20,050 nucleotides of DNA from assembly GCA_027485535.1 (NCBI GenBank), contig JAIXQV010000067.1, positions 1 through 20,050 on the forward strand, read 5' to 3'. Position 1 is the stretch's first letter. Each line of letters opens with the position of its first letter. Of this stretch, positions 7,276 to 15,012 are shown in pieces. A program made the position numbers and the translations under genes. The notes under the pieces are model-generated. The model had not been told where the DNA came from and made no database searches. It saw nothing but the letters and a program-made list of their open reading frames with translations. Source of the DNA: Oxalobacteraceae bacterium. GTDB taxonomy: Bacteria; Pseudomonadota; Gammaproteobacteria; Burkholderiales; Burkholderiaceae_D.

Positions 7276-7506
7276 CGGTGGGGTCTCCTTATTTGTATTT
7301 GTAGACTGCCAGGAAAGTCACCACCGCGAGGCCTGTTGTCCTGTTGCTCGGACGCAGGTGCGGCAAGTGTGCGCAGCAATGTAGCCGCGCTTGAAGAGAG
7401 AGGCGGTGTTGCCGGGCAATAGCCCGGCCCAGCTGTATTCGAAAGGGATGTGCGCCAGTGTTTATGACGCTTTATTGCAACATCGCTCAGATGGAGCGCA
7501 GACTTG
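7209..7506. other. Intergenic region between argH and dctQ, with two hairpins
   Basis: A 298-nt non-coding gap follows the argH stop and precedes dctQ on the minus strand. It contains a near-perfect hairpin at 7254-7281 (arms CCGATGAC and GTCATCGG around CTGATC, with two more C-G pairs after one mismatch) and a GC-rich 7-bp hairpin at 7411-7428 (GCCGGGC, AATA, GCCCGGC). Neither is followed by a T-run. The region presumably holds the dctQ promoter, which I cannot place with confidence. Confidence 0.6.
7254..7281 (-). repeat. Inverted repeat in the dctQM leader
   Basis: Perfect 8-bp arms CCGATGAC / GTCATCGG flank a 6-nt loop; one mismatched base then two further C-G pairs extend the stem. It lies 46-73 nt before the dctQ ATG and starts 3 nt after the AAGGAG motif, so in RNA it could influence translation of dctQM or of the small leader frame. 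No T-run follows, which argues against a terminator. Confidence 0.45.
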
Positions 7507-8898
7507 CTATAGCTGCGTTTTCAGCCTTGCGATTGCAGCACGAACCTGCGTCGGTGCCGTGCCGCCAACATGGGAACGGGCCGCTACGGAGCCTTCCAGC
7601 GTTAGCGCCGCGTGTACATCGGCTTCAATCTGCGGCGCAAAGCGCTGTAGCTCCTCTAGGCTCAGATCAGCCAGATCGCAGCCGCGTTGTTCGCAGCTGC
7701 GAACGGCATGCGCCACCGCCTCGTGTGCATCGCGAAATGGCAGGCCTTTCTTCACCAGATAATCAGCCAGGTCAGTCGCGGTGGCGAAGCCCTGTAGCGC
7801 AGCAGCGCGCATCGCCTCGGGTTTGACCGTGATGCCGGTCGCCATATCGGCAAAAATGCGCAAGGTATCGAGCACGGTATCGACGGTATCGAACAGCGGC
7901 TCTTTATCCTCTTGATTATCTTTGTTGTAGGCAAGCGGTTGCGCCTTCATCAGCGTCAGCAACGCAATTAAATGACCATTCACCCGGCCTGTCTTGCCGC
8001 GTGCGAGTTCGGGGACGTCCGGATTTTTTTTCTGCGGCATGATCGACGAGCCGGTACAGAAGCGATCGGCAATATCAATGAAGCCAACACGCGGACTCAT
8101 CCAGATCACCAGTTCCTCCGATAGCCGCGAGATATGCGTCATCACCAGTGCCGCTGCAGCGCAAAACTCGATGGCAAAGTCGCGGTCGGACACCGCATCC
8201 AATGAGTTGTGGCAAACATCATCAAAGCCCAGCGTGGTAGCTACTCTGTGACGATCAATCGGAAAACTTGTGCCGGCTAATGCTGCAGCACCCAGCGGCA
8301 GACGATTTACACGTTTACGACAATCGGCCATACGCTCGGCATCGCGACCAAACATCTCGACATACGCAAGCAGGTGATGGCCAAAGGTCACTGGTTGCGC
8401 TACCTGCAGATGCGTGAAACCCGGCAGAATGGTGTCGGCGTGTTGTTCAGCGACTTGTAGTAGGGCTAATCGTAGCGCCTTGAGCAGATCGAGAATGTCA
8501 TCAATCGAAGCGCGCAGGTAAAGCCTTATATCAGTGGCTACCTGATCATTACGCGAGCGGCCAGTGTGCAACCGCTTGCCTGCATCGCCGACTAGTTCGG
8601 TGAGGCGCTTTTCAATATTCAGATGCACATCTTCCAAATCGAGTGACCAATGGAATTTGCCGCTTTCGATTTCACTCAGGATCAAGGTCATGCCGCGCTG
8701 TATGTCGGCATAGTCTTGGGCGCTGATGATGTTTTGCGCTGCCAGCATCTCGGCATGGGCCAGCGAACCTTGAATGTCGACCTGGGCCAGACGTTTATCG
8801 AAAAACACCGAGGCGGTATAACGCTTCACCAGATCAGATACTGGCTCATTGAAGCGGGCAGACCAGGCGTCTGCTTTTTTTGAAAATTGATCAGTCAT
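7507..8898 (-). CDS. argH: Argininosuccinate lyase
   Basis: Cleaves argininosuccinate to arginine and fumarate, the last step of arginine synthesis; a cytoplasmic homotetramer of the fumarase/aspartase superfamily. The 463-residue length is typical. All superfamily blocks are present: NEPVSDLVKRYTASVFFDKRL near the N-terminus, LHTGRSRNDQVATDIRLY (110-127), FTHLQVAQPVTFGHH with the catalytic His163 region (161-175), and the flexible active-site loop GSSIMPQKKNPD (283-294) carrying the catalytic serine. The start is ATG 8898-8896. No Shine-Dalgarno sequence precedes it, while a perfect TATAAT lies only 6 nt upstream, so a leaderless transcript is possible. It follows ppc by 51 nt on the same strand. 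The stop is TAG. Confidence 0.97.
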   Translation of the reverse strand: MTDQFSKKADAWSARFNEPVSDLVKRYTASVFFDKRLAQVDIQGSLAHAEMLAAQNIISAQDYADIQRGMTLILSEIESGKFHWSLDLEDVHLNIEKRLTELVGDAGKRLHTGRSRNDQVATDIRLYLRASIDDILDLLKALRLALLQVAEQHADTILPGFTHLQVAQPVTFGHHLLAYVEMFGRDAERMADCRKRVNRLPLGAAALAGTSFPIDRHRVATTLGFDDVCHNSLDAVSDRDFAIEFCAAAALVMTHISRLSEELVIWMSPRVGFIDIADRFCTGSSIMPQKKNPDVPELARGKTGRVNGHLIALLTLMKAQPLAYNKDNQEDKEPLFDTVDTVLDTLRIFADMATGITVKPEAMRAAALQGFATATDLADYLVKKGLPFRDAHEAVAHAVRSCEQRGCDLADLSLEELQRFAPQIEADVHAALTLEGSVAARSHVGGTAPTQVRAAIARLKTQL

Positions 8899-8904
8899 GG
8901 CGCG

Positions 8905-8910
8905 ATTATA
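8905..8910 (-). promoter_or_regulatory. Consensus -10 box (TATAAT) immediately before argH
   Basis: The minus strand reads TATAAT at 8910-8905, a perfect sigma-70 -10 box, 6 nt from the argH ATG. Transcription from it would begin at or within a few bases of the ATG. No good -35 is seen at 16-18 nt; the upstream bases are the CTGCCCTTTAT repeat. Confidence 0.4.
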
Positions 8911-8939
8911 AAGGGCAGGAATAAAGGGCAGAGATAAAG
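8908..8939. repeat. Short direct repeat upstream of argH
   Basis: ATAAAGGGCAG occurs at 8908-8918 and 8921-8931 (13-nt period), with a third partial copy ATAAAG at 8934-8939. The array fills most of the 51-nt gap between ppc and argH and overlaps the TATAAT box on the minus strand. It might be a slipped duplication or a binding site; no known operator is recognised. Confidence 0.6.
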
Positions 8940-8949
8940 TGGAAAATCT

Positions 8950-11778
8950 TCAGCCAGTATTCCTGAGACCGGCGGCGACACCGTTGATCGAGAGATGGAT
9001 GCCACGATGCACGCGGATATCTGGCTCTCGACCTTGGTCGTTCTGGCTGCGATGGCGCTTGATCAGCTCGACTTGCAAATGGTTCAGCGGATCAAGATAG
9101 GGAATACGATTTTTGATGGAGCGTGCCAGTGTTGGGTTATTCGCCAAACGCTCGCGCGAGCCGGTAATCATCCAGAGTGCTTCCAAGGTCTTCTCATGCT
9201 CGGTGGCGATACGCGCAAAAATCGCGTGACGTAGTTTGCGATCGGGTACCAGGGTAGCGTAGCGTGAGGCCAGCGCGAGATCTGTTTTTGATAGCACCAT
9301 ATCCATATTCGACAACAGGGTCGAGAAGAACGGCCACTCTTTCAGCATCGCCCGCAGCAGCGTACGTTTTTTGGTGATACTGCCGCTGCTCTCATCTTTC
9401 AACCATTGATCGACTGCGCTCCCGAAACCGTACCAACCCGGCAGCAGCAGCCGACACTGCCCCCAAGAAAAGCTCCACGGAATGGCGCGCAGATCTTCGA
9501 TGCGGCGTGTTGATTTACGTGAAGCCGGACGTGAGCCAATATTCAGTTCGGCGATTTCTGCGATCGGCGTGGCAGCAAAGAAATAATCGGTAAAGCCTGG
9601 CGTCTCATAAACCAGGTGCCGGTAAGCGCGGTAAGCGTTCTGGGACAGCGTTTCCATCACGCGCTCGAACTCTGCCAAGCGCTGGGCTTGTTTGGCATCT
9701 GCATTGGGCGGACGCAGGCTGGCTTCCATCACGGCGGCAACCACCAATTCAAGGTTACGGCGACCGATCTCAGGATTGGAGAACTTCGACGCAATAATCT
9801 CGCCCTGCTCAGTGAGGCGGAATTGCCCGTTCACTGTACCCGCCGGTTGCGCCAGAATAGCGTCATGGCTCGGACCACCGCCGCGACCCACGGTGCCGCC
9901 GCGACCATGGAACAGGCGCAGCTTGACGCGATGGCGCGCGAATACTTCCACTAGCGCGACCTCGGCTTTGTACAACTCCCAGTTCGATGTCAGGAAGCCC
10001 CCATCTTTGTTGGAGTCCGAGTAGCCCAGCATAACTTCCTGCAAGGATTGCTGATGCTTCACTAAAGCGCGTACGGGCGCCAGCGACAGCCATTCTTCCA
10101 TGATCTCGGGTGCATTTCGCAAGTCGGGAATCGTTTCGAACAGCGGAATCACCATCACGCCAGATTCCAAGCTACCGTTTGGTAGTACGCGCAGCAGTCC
10201 AGTTTCTCTTTGCAGGAGCAAGACTTCAAGCAGATCGGATACGGTTTCCGTGTGCGAGATGATGTAGTTCCGAATAGCACGCTCGCCGAACGCCACACGA
10301 ATTTCGCGCGCAGCCCTGAGTACGCCAAGTTCAGATACCGTTTCATCCGAGTAGTTGACGTAAGGCGAACGTAGCAGCCGCGGTTGCGCCAACTCTGCGC
10401 GCAGCAAACCGATCTTTTGATCCTCGCTCAGCTGACGGTAGTCTTCTGACAAACCAGCAACCTTAAACAGTTCAGAGATGACGCGTTCATGAACGTCCGA
10501 GCTCTGACGCATATCGAGAGTGGCGAGATGAAAACCAAAAATATCAGCAGCACGTCGTAAGGTATTCAGGCGTGGTCGGGTTAGCGCCGCACCATGATTC
10601 GCGCGCAGCGAGTCACCGATCACGTCCAAGTCGGCGATGAAGGCTTCAGGAGTGGCATAGGGCTCGGCTGAGCCGATTTCATGCCGCAAAATATTCGAGA
10701 CACCGAGTCGCCGCGCAGTCGCTGCTAACCGGGCGTAGACGAGAATTAACCCGCGTCGGTAGGGTTCATCGGTGCGATGCGGCGAATTGTCGGGCGACAT
10801 ATCGGCCATCGCCTGCAATGCCGGGCTGATTGACACCAGCAGCGTAGAAATCGAGAGCTCTGCGCCGAGTGCATGAACTTCTTCCAGATAGAACTCGAAA
10901 ATCGTGGTCGACTGACGCGACATGGCTTGCTGCATGGTGGCGCCATTGACATTCGGATTGCCGTCGCGATCACCACCGATCCAGCTACCCATTTGCACAA
11001 ACGGCGGCAGGTGCAATTGGCGCACGTTCGGGAATTGCGTCAGTGTTTCGTGCTCGATGTCTTCCATCAGGCCCGGCAACTCACGCAGGAAGGTGATGCG
11101 ATAGAACGAAAGCGCATTCTCGATTTCATCCGCTACCGTCAGTCGCTGGTAACGCAGCATGCGCGTCTGCCAGAGCTTGGCCACTTCCGCGTGCAGCAGC
11201 GCGGTATTTCGCTCACGCTCGGCAGGTGTAGTGGGCTGATCGCGCAGCGCCAGCAAACGCGCAATTTCCCGCCCGGCATCCAGAATACTTTTGCGTTGCA
11301 CCTCAGTTGGGTGCGCAGTCAGTACCGGTGAAATCAGCGCCCCATCATAGAATTGTTTTAGCGCCTTGCCAGCGACACCTTCAGCACTCAACTTCGATAG
11401 TGTCGCTGCCAGGCTACCGGGTTGCGGCGCAGAACCTGCCAGCAAATAGGCGCGCCGGCGCCGGTTGTGGTGTTGATCTTCAGCGATATTCGCCAGATGG
11501 GAGAAATACGAGAACGCGCGCACCACGGCGTTTGTCTGGTCGCGACTGAGCTTTTTGAGCAGGCGGTCAAGATCCGCGCCGGCCTCGAGGTCGGATTCGC
11601 GCCGGAAGCGTACGGCGGTCTGGCGAATCGTTTCCACCAGCTTGAATACCGCCTCGCCTTCTTGTTGCCGGATCACTTCGCCCAGCAGACGACCCAGCAG
11701 GCGGATATCTTCCCGCAGCGGGGCGTCCTTGTCGTTGGTTTTCGCCGAGCGTGCAAGCGGAGGAGTTCGAAGCGCCAT
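8950..11778 (-). CDS. ppc: Phosphoenolpyruvate carboxylase
   Basis: Carboxylates phosphoenolpyruvate with bicarbonate to oxaloacetate, the main anaplerotic step feeding the citric acid cycle and aspartate. The 942-residue protein (from ATG 11778) has every PEPC landmark: LTAHPTEVQRKSI with catalytic His156, GSWIGGDRDGNPNV, VMLGYSDSNKDGGFLTSNW, the mobile loop FHGRGGTVGRGGGPSH (His near 624), RLTEQGEIIASKFSNPE, and AIPWSFSWGQCRLLLPGWYG; it ends in the expected GLRNTG C-terminus. The frame is open up to another ATG at 11901, which would add 41 residues rich in Arg, Ser and Thr. I prefer 11778 because the known family starts close to the RLLGRLLGEVI helix. No strong Shine-Dalgarno sequence is seen for either. 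It is divergent from hemC, and argH follows 51 nt downstream. Confidence 0.96.
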   Translation of the reverse strand: MALRTPPLARSAKTNDKDAPLREDIRLLGRLLGEVIRQQEGEAVFKLVETIRQTAVRFRRESDLEAGADLDRLLKKLSRDQTNAVVRAFSYFSHLANIAEDQHHNRRRRAYLLAGSAPQPGSLAATLSKLSAEGVAGKALKQFYDGALISPVLTAHPTEVQRKSILDAGREIARLLALRDQPTTPAERERNTALLHAEVAKLWQTRMLRYQRLTVADEIENALSFYRITFLRELPGLMEDIEHETLTQFPNVRQLHLPPFVQMGSWIGGDRDGNPNVNGATMQQAMSRQSTTIFEFYLEEVHALGAELSISTLLVSISPALQAMADMSPDNSPHRTDEPYRRGLILVYARLAATARRLGVSNILRHEIGSAEPYATPEAFIADLDVIGDSLRANHGAALTRPRLNTLRRAADIFGFHLATLDMRQSSDVHERVISELFKVAGLSEDYRQLSEDQKIGLLRAELAQPRLLRSPYVNYSDETVSELGVLRAAREIRVAFGERAIRNYIISHTETVSDLLEVLLLQRETGLLRVLPNGSLESGVMVIPLFETIPDLRNAPEIMEEWLSLAPVRALVKHQQSLQEVMLGYSDSNKDGGFLTSNWELYKAEVALVEVFARHRVKLRLFHGRGGTVGRGGGPSHDAILAQPAGTVNGQFRLTEQGEIIASKFSNPEIGRRNLELVVAAVMEASLRPPNADAKQAQRLAEFERVMETLSQNAYRAYRHLVYETPGFTDYFFAATPIAEIAELNIGSRPASRKSTRRIEDLRAIPWSFSWGQCRLLLPGWYGFGSAVDQWLKDESSGSITKKRTLLRAMLKEWPFFSTLLSNMDMVLSKTDLALASRYATLVPDRKLRHAIFARIATEHEKTLEALWMITGSRERLANNPTLARSIKNRIPYLDPLNHLQVELIKRHRSQNDQGREPDIRVHRGIHLSINGVAAGLRNTG

Positions 11779-11828
11779 CGTGGTTTCAGTCGGGCTCAGC
11801 GCCGCGCTGCCGGAGGTAGTAGGGGTGA

Positions 11829-11834
11829 TAGAAT
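11829..11834 (+). promoter_or_regulatory. Possible -10 box upstream of hemC
   Basis: TAGAAT (five of six consensus bases) lies in the divergent ppc/hemC interval and would give a leader of about 60 nt before hemC. No convincing -35 is present at 17 nt. A perfect 10-bp palindrome AGCGGCCGCT (11846-11855) sits just downstream. Weak evidence. Confidence 0.25.
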
Positions 11835-11900
11835 GCGCCGCGGTTAGCGGCCGCTCTGCAAAGCGTCGCTGGCCAAGCGACCTTCTACTGAGAGACCGCA

Positions 11901-12839
11901 TTGAACGCCAAATTTTCTGGAAAACTGATCATCGCCTCTCGCGAGAGCCGTCTCGCGATGTGGCAGGCTGAAACGGTTCGCGCGCGCCTGCTCGAATTAT
12001 ATCCGCACAGTACTGTCGAAATCCTCGGCATGACGACGCGTGGCGACCAAATCCTCGACCGTACCCTGTCCAAAGTGGGCGGTAAGGGCCTCTTCGTCAA
12101 AGAGCTCGAAGTGGCGATGGAAGAGGGCCGGGCCGATCTTGCGGTGCACTCCTTGAAAGATGTGCCGATGGAGCTGCCCGAGGGCTTCACCCTTGCCGCC
12201 GTGCTCGAGCGCGAAGACCCGCGCGATGCCTTCGTCTCGAATGACTACGACAGCCTGGAGGCCTTGCCGCCTGGGGCGATTATCGGCACCAGCAGCCTGC
12301 GCCGGCAGGCGCTGATTGCGGCGCGTTTCCCGCAGCTGCAAATCCACCCGCTGCGTGGCAACCTCGACACCCGGCTCGCCAAGCTCGACCGCGGCGAATA
12401 TGCCGCCATCATTCTGGCTGCGGCGGGCCTCAAGCGTTTGGCTATGGCTGAGCGCATACGTGCCTTCATCGACCCGGATCAGAGTTTGCCCGCACCAGGA
12501 CAGGGCGCCATGGCCATCGAGATTCGCAGCGGGCGCGACGAGCTGATGCAGTTACTTGCGCCGCTTAACCACGCAGATACCGAGAACGCGGTGCGCGCCG
12601 AGCGCCAGCTCTCGCGCAGCTTTGGCGGAAGTTGTCAGATCCCGCTGGCCGCGTATGCGACGGTCGACCAGCACGGACTCACGCTCACGGCGATGGTGGC
12701 TACGCCGGACGGCAAGCGCATCGCGCGCGCCGAGGTGCAAGGTGCCGTTAGTTCGCCCGAGGCTGTTGGTATACAGGTAGCGCAGGCGCTTGAGGCGCAA
12801 GACGCCACCGCCATCCTCGCCGCCTGCCGCACTGACTGA
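11901..12839 (+). CDS. hemC: Hydroxymethylbilane synthase (porphobilinogen deaminase), TTG start
   Basis: Condenses four porphobilinogens into hydroxymethylbilane in tetrapyrrole synthesis. The 312-residue protein matches the family: KLIIASRESRLAMWQAE (8-24), VGGKGLFVKELEVAM, AVHSLKDVPMELPEG with catalytic Asp87, GTSSLRRQA (129-137), LRGNLDTRLAKLD, and FGGSCQIPLAAY, where Cys245 anchors the dipyrromethane cofactor. The start must be TTG at 11901: an in-frame TGA lies at 11889-11891, and the first in-frame ATG is inside the conserved LAMWQAE block. GAGAGA at 11890-11895 is the likely ribosome site. It begins the hemC-hemD-hemX-hemY run and is divergent from ppc. The hemD start follows 9 nt after its stop. 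Confidence 0.96.
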   Translation: MNAKFSGKLIIASRESRLAMWQAETVRARLLELYPHSTVEILGMTTRGDQILDRTLSKVGGKGLFVKELEVAMEEGRADLAVHSLKDVPMELPEGFTLAAVLEREDPRDAFVSNDYDSLEALPPGAIIGTSSLRRQALIAARFPQLQIHPLRGNLDTRLAKLDRGEYAAIILAAAGLKRLAMAERIRAFIDPDQSLPAPGQGAMAIEIRSGRDELMQLLAPLNHADTENAVRAERQLSRSFGGSCQIPLAAYATVDQHGLTLTAMVATPDGKRIARAEVQGAVSSPEAVGIQVAQALEAQDATAILAACRTD

Positions 12840-12848
12840 ACACAGCGC

Positions 12849-13619
12849 GTGGGTAAGGGCGTCGTCATCACCCGTCCCCGCGCGCAAGCCGAAGCACTCG
12901 CAGCGCGTATTGCGCAGATCGGAGTGACGGTTCATGTGTTTCCCCTGCTCGAGATACAGCCAATTCAAGACAGTGCCGCACTCCGCGCTACCTTGTCCCG
13001 CTTGGCCGACTACGCCATGGTGGCGTTTGTCAGCCCAAATGCGATTGATGCCGCCTTTGCCTATATCGATCGCTGGCCGCAGGAAGTGATCGCTGCCGTG
13101 GTCGGTGAAGGTAGCCGGCAGGCACTGGCGCGTCATGGCGTCACCGAGGCCAGTGCGCGCATCGTCAGTCCGGTTGACCCACACCGGACGGATTCCGAGA
13201 CCTTGCTCGAGGTGCTGGATCTGCCAGCCTTACAAGGCCGACGCGTGCTGATTATTCGTGCCGAAACCGGTCGCGAGTTGTTGGCCGATCGTTTGCGATT
13301 GGCGGGCGTTGAGGTTGAGCAAGTCGCCGCCTACCAACGTGGCATGCCTGTGTTCGATGCCGCCTGTCGTGCGCAGCTGAATGAACTCATCGCTTCCGAG
13401 TCATCCTGGATCATCACCAGCTCCGAGGCGCTCCGAAATCTACTGGACATGGTGCGACAAGGGCCGGGCGAGCTAGGCATGACGCAGATCTTGAATAGCC
13501 AATTGGTCGTACCCCATCCACGCATCGCCGAGACTGCTCACGCGCTCGGATTCACTCGCGTAACGCAGACGGGATCCGGGGACGAAGCGCTAGTCGCCGC
13601 GATACAATCTGCGGCATGA
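12849..13619 (+). CDS. hemD: Uroporphyrinogen-III synthase
   Basis: Cyclises hydroxymethylbilane with inversion of ring D to uroporphyrinogen III, the branch point to haem, sirohaem and cobalamin. HemD sequences are poorly conserved, but this 256-residue protein has the typical GVVITRPRAQAEALA N-terminus, VAFVSPNAIDAAF (58-70), VVGEGSRQAL, VLIIRAETGRELLADRL (134-149), VEQVAAYQRG with the conserved Tyr162, and IITSSEALRNLLD (188-200). The start is GTG 12849, 9 nt after the hemC stop. The stop overlaps the hemX start as ATGA (13616-13619), indicating translational coupling. Its place between hemC and hemX confirms the identity. Confidence 0.93.
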   Translation: MGKGVVITRPRAQAEALAARIAQIGVTVHVFPLLEIQPIQDSAALRATLSRLADYAMVAFVSPNAIDAAFAYIDRWPQEVIAAVVGEGSRQALARHGVTEASARIVSPVDPHRTDSETLLEVLDLPALQGRRVLIIRAETGRELLADRLRLAGVEVEQVAAYQRGMPVFDAACRAQLNELIASESSWIITSSEALRNLLDMVRQGPGELGMTQILNSQLVVPHPRIAETAHALGFTRVTQTGSGDEALVAAIQSAA

Positions 13620-14995
13620 GCGACAAATCACTACCTGCCAACCCAGCAACGCCCGAAGCTGCCGAGCCTGACGCATCAAAAGCGGTGGATGCCGGTTCGC
13701 CCGCGCCAGCTGATGCACCCACCAGCAAAGAGTTTGCAGTATCGACTGAGGCAACTGCAGGAACAGATTCAGCGGCAGATTCCGCGACACCTTCCGCGAC
13801 ACCTTCCGCTGTCGACAATGAGGCAGATCATGTGGCAGACACCGCGCCACCTGCCGCTTCAGCTGAAAGTGTGAGCAACGCTCAAGCAGCACCGACGCCG
13901 GCAACGCCGGAAGTTCCAGTATCCAGTGAGCCACCATCGACAGGTCGATCTTGGTGGTGGCCACGCTGGCCTGATGATAAGGAAGCCCAGCTCAAACTCG
14001 CATTAGGCGGGCTTGCCGCATTACTCGCACTGCAATGGTGGAATGCGCGCTCTGACATCTCCGATGTAAAGCGTGAGGTAGCGCAGCGATTGCAATCCGG
14101 CGAAAATCTCAATAGCCAAACCAAACTCATCGCTGATCGGGTTGATGATCAGCTACGGGTTTTGCAAGGTAAGGTCGCAGTGCTTGAGGCACGCCAGTCC
14201 GAGTCACAGAACCAGCAGGCCGCGCTGGAGCAGCTCTACCGTGATCTCGCCAAAAACCGCGACGACTGGGCACTCGCCGAAATAGAACAAGTGCTATCCA
14301 CCGCCAGCCAGCAACTGCAACTCGCCGGTAATGTGCGAAGTGCGCTGGTAGCTTTACAAAACGCCGACGCGCGTTTATCGCGAGTCGATCGTCCGCAGTT
14401 CATCGCGATTCGACGCGCTATCGCGCAAGACATCGAAAAACTCAAGAGCTTGCCCAGTGTCGACTTGACCGGCGTTGCGGTTCGGCTCGACTCGTTGGTG
14501 GCACAGGTCGATGCAATGCCACTGCTGTCGGACGAGAAGCCCGGCATCGTCGCACCGTCACCTAAAACCAAACTCTCTAACCGTCAAAAAATCGAGAGCA
14601 ATAGCGCCTTTGACTGGCGGGTCGAGATGCAAGAGCGCTGGACGGCCTGGAGCAGCGAGTTGTGGAGCGATCTCAAGCAGTTGATGCGGATTCGTACCGT
14701 GACCGCGCCAGAGGCGCTATTGCTGACACCAGAGCAGGCGTTTTTCGCGCGTGAGAACGTCAAGCTACGCTTGCTGAATGCACGGGTGGCGCTGCTATCG
14801 CGTAACGATGCCGCCTTTCGAAGTGATCTGGCAGAAGCCGATCGCGCGCTGCAGCGCTACTTTGATATGCGCGATCCACACACCCGCGCAGGTCGCGAGC
14901 TGATCCGGCAGATTCGGGAGAGCGTGCTGAACATAGAAATGCCGACTCTGTCACATAGCTTGGCAGCAGTGCGTCAGTCGCGTTCGCGGCCATGA
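13616..14995 (+). CDS. hemX: HemX family membrane protein (no methyltransferase motifs)
   Basis: HemX-family protein coded with the haem genes; often labelled uroporphyrin-III C-methyltransferase, but nothing in this 459-residue sequence resembles the SAM-binding motifs of CobA/CysG, so that label is not supported. The layout is: an N-terminal Ala/Pro/Ser/Thr-rich, likely disordered region (1-110); WWWPRWPDD; one transmembrane helix (about 126-143, LKLALGGLAALLALQWW); then a long helical domain with coiled-coil character (144-230, QTKLIADRVDDQLRVLQGKV) and the HemX DWALAEIEQVLSTASQQLQLAG block (about 222-243). It is probably anchored in the inner membrane with the bulk in the periplasm (family inference). 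It overlaps hemD by 4 nt. Role: proposed scaffold or assembly partner of haem synthesis, unproven. Confidence 0.9.
   Translation: MSDKSLPANPATPEAAEPDASKAVDAGSPAPADAPTSKEFAVSTEATAGTDSAADSATPSATPSAVDNEADHVADTAPPAASAESVSNAQAAPTPATPEVPVSSEPPSTGRSWWWPRWPDDKEAQLKLALGGLAALLALQWWNARSDISDVKREVAQRLQSGENLNSQTKLIADRVDDQLRVLQGKVAVLEARQSESQNQQAALEQLYRDLAKNRDDWALAEIEQVLSTASQQLQLAGNVRSALVALQNADARLSRVDRPQFIAIRRAIAQDIEKLKSLPSVDLTGVAVRLDSLVAQVDAMPLLSDEKPGIVAPSPKTKLSNRQKIESNSAFDWRVEMQERWTAWSSELWSDLKQLMRIRTVTAPEALLLTPEQAFFARENVKLRLLNARVALLSRNDAAFRSDLAEADRALQRYFDMRDPHTRAGRELIRQIRESVLNIEMPTLSHSLAAVRQSRSRP
13781..13807 (+). repeat. 12-bp tandem repeat inside hemX
   Basis: TCCGCGACACCT occurs at 13781-13792 and 13793-13804, followed by a partial third copy. 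It encodes the repeated SATPSATPSA in the low-complexity N-terminal region. Whole-codon period (12 bp) means copy-number changes keep frame. Confidence 0.85.
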
Positions 14996-15012
14996 GTAAG
15001 GCACGTCCGTGA
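14992..15012 (+). other. Six-codon mini-ORF bridging hemX stop and hemY start
   Basis: The frame ATG AGT AAG GCA CGT CCG TGA begins with an ATGA overlap on the hemX stop (14993-14995) and ends in a GTGA overlap with the hemY GTG (15009). It could relay terminating ribosomes from hemX to hemY. TAAGG inside it (14997-15001) is also the best Shine-Dalgarno for hemY, so the ORF may be fortuitous. Confidence 0.35.

Noticed and set aside
7411..7428. GC-rich hairpin downstream of argH as an intrinsic terminator
   Set aside because: The stem is good but the following bases on the minus strand are AACACCGCC, with no T-run.
11846..11855. Perfect palindrome AGCGGCCGCT between ppc and hemC as an operator
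   Set aside because: It is short and GC-rich, and it matches no regulator site that I know; chance is a sufficient explanation.
11779..11901. A longer ppc reading frame starting at 11901
   Set aside because: It would add 41 Arg/Ser/Thr-rich residues not expected in the family and would place the ppc start on the hemC start; ATG 11778 sits at the expected distance from the first conserved helix.
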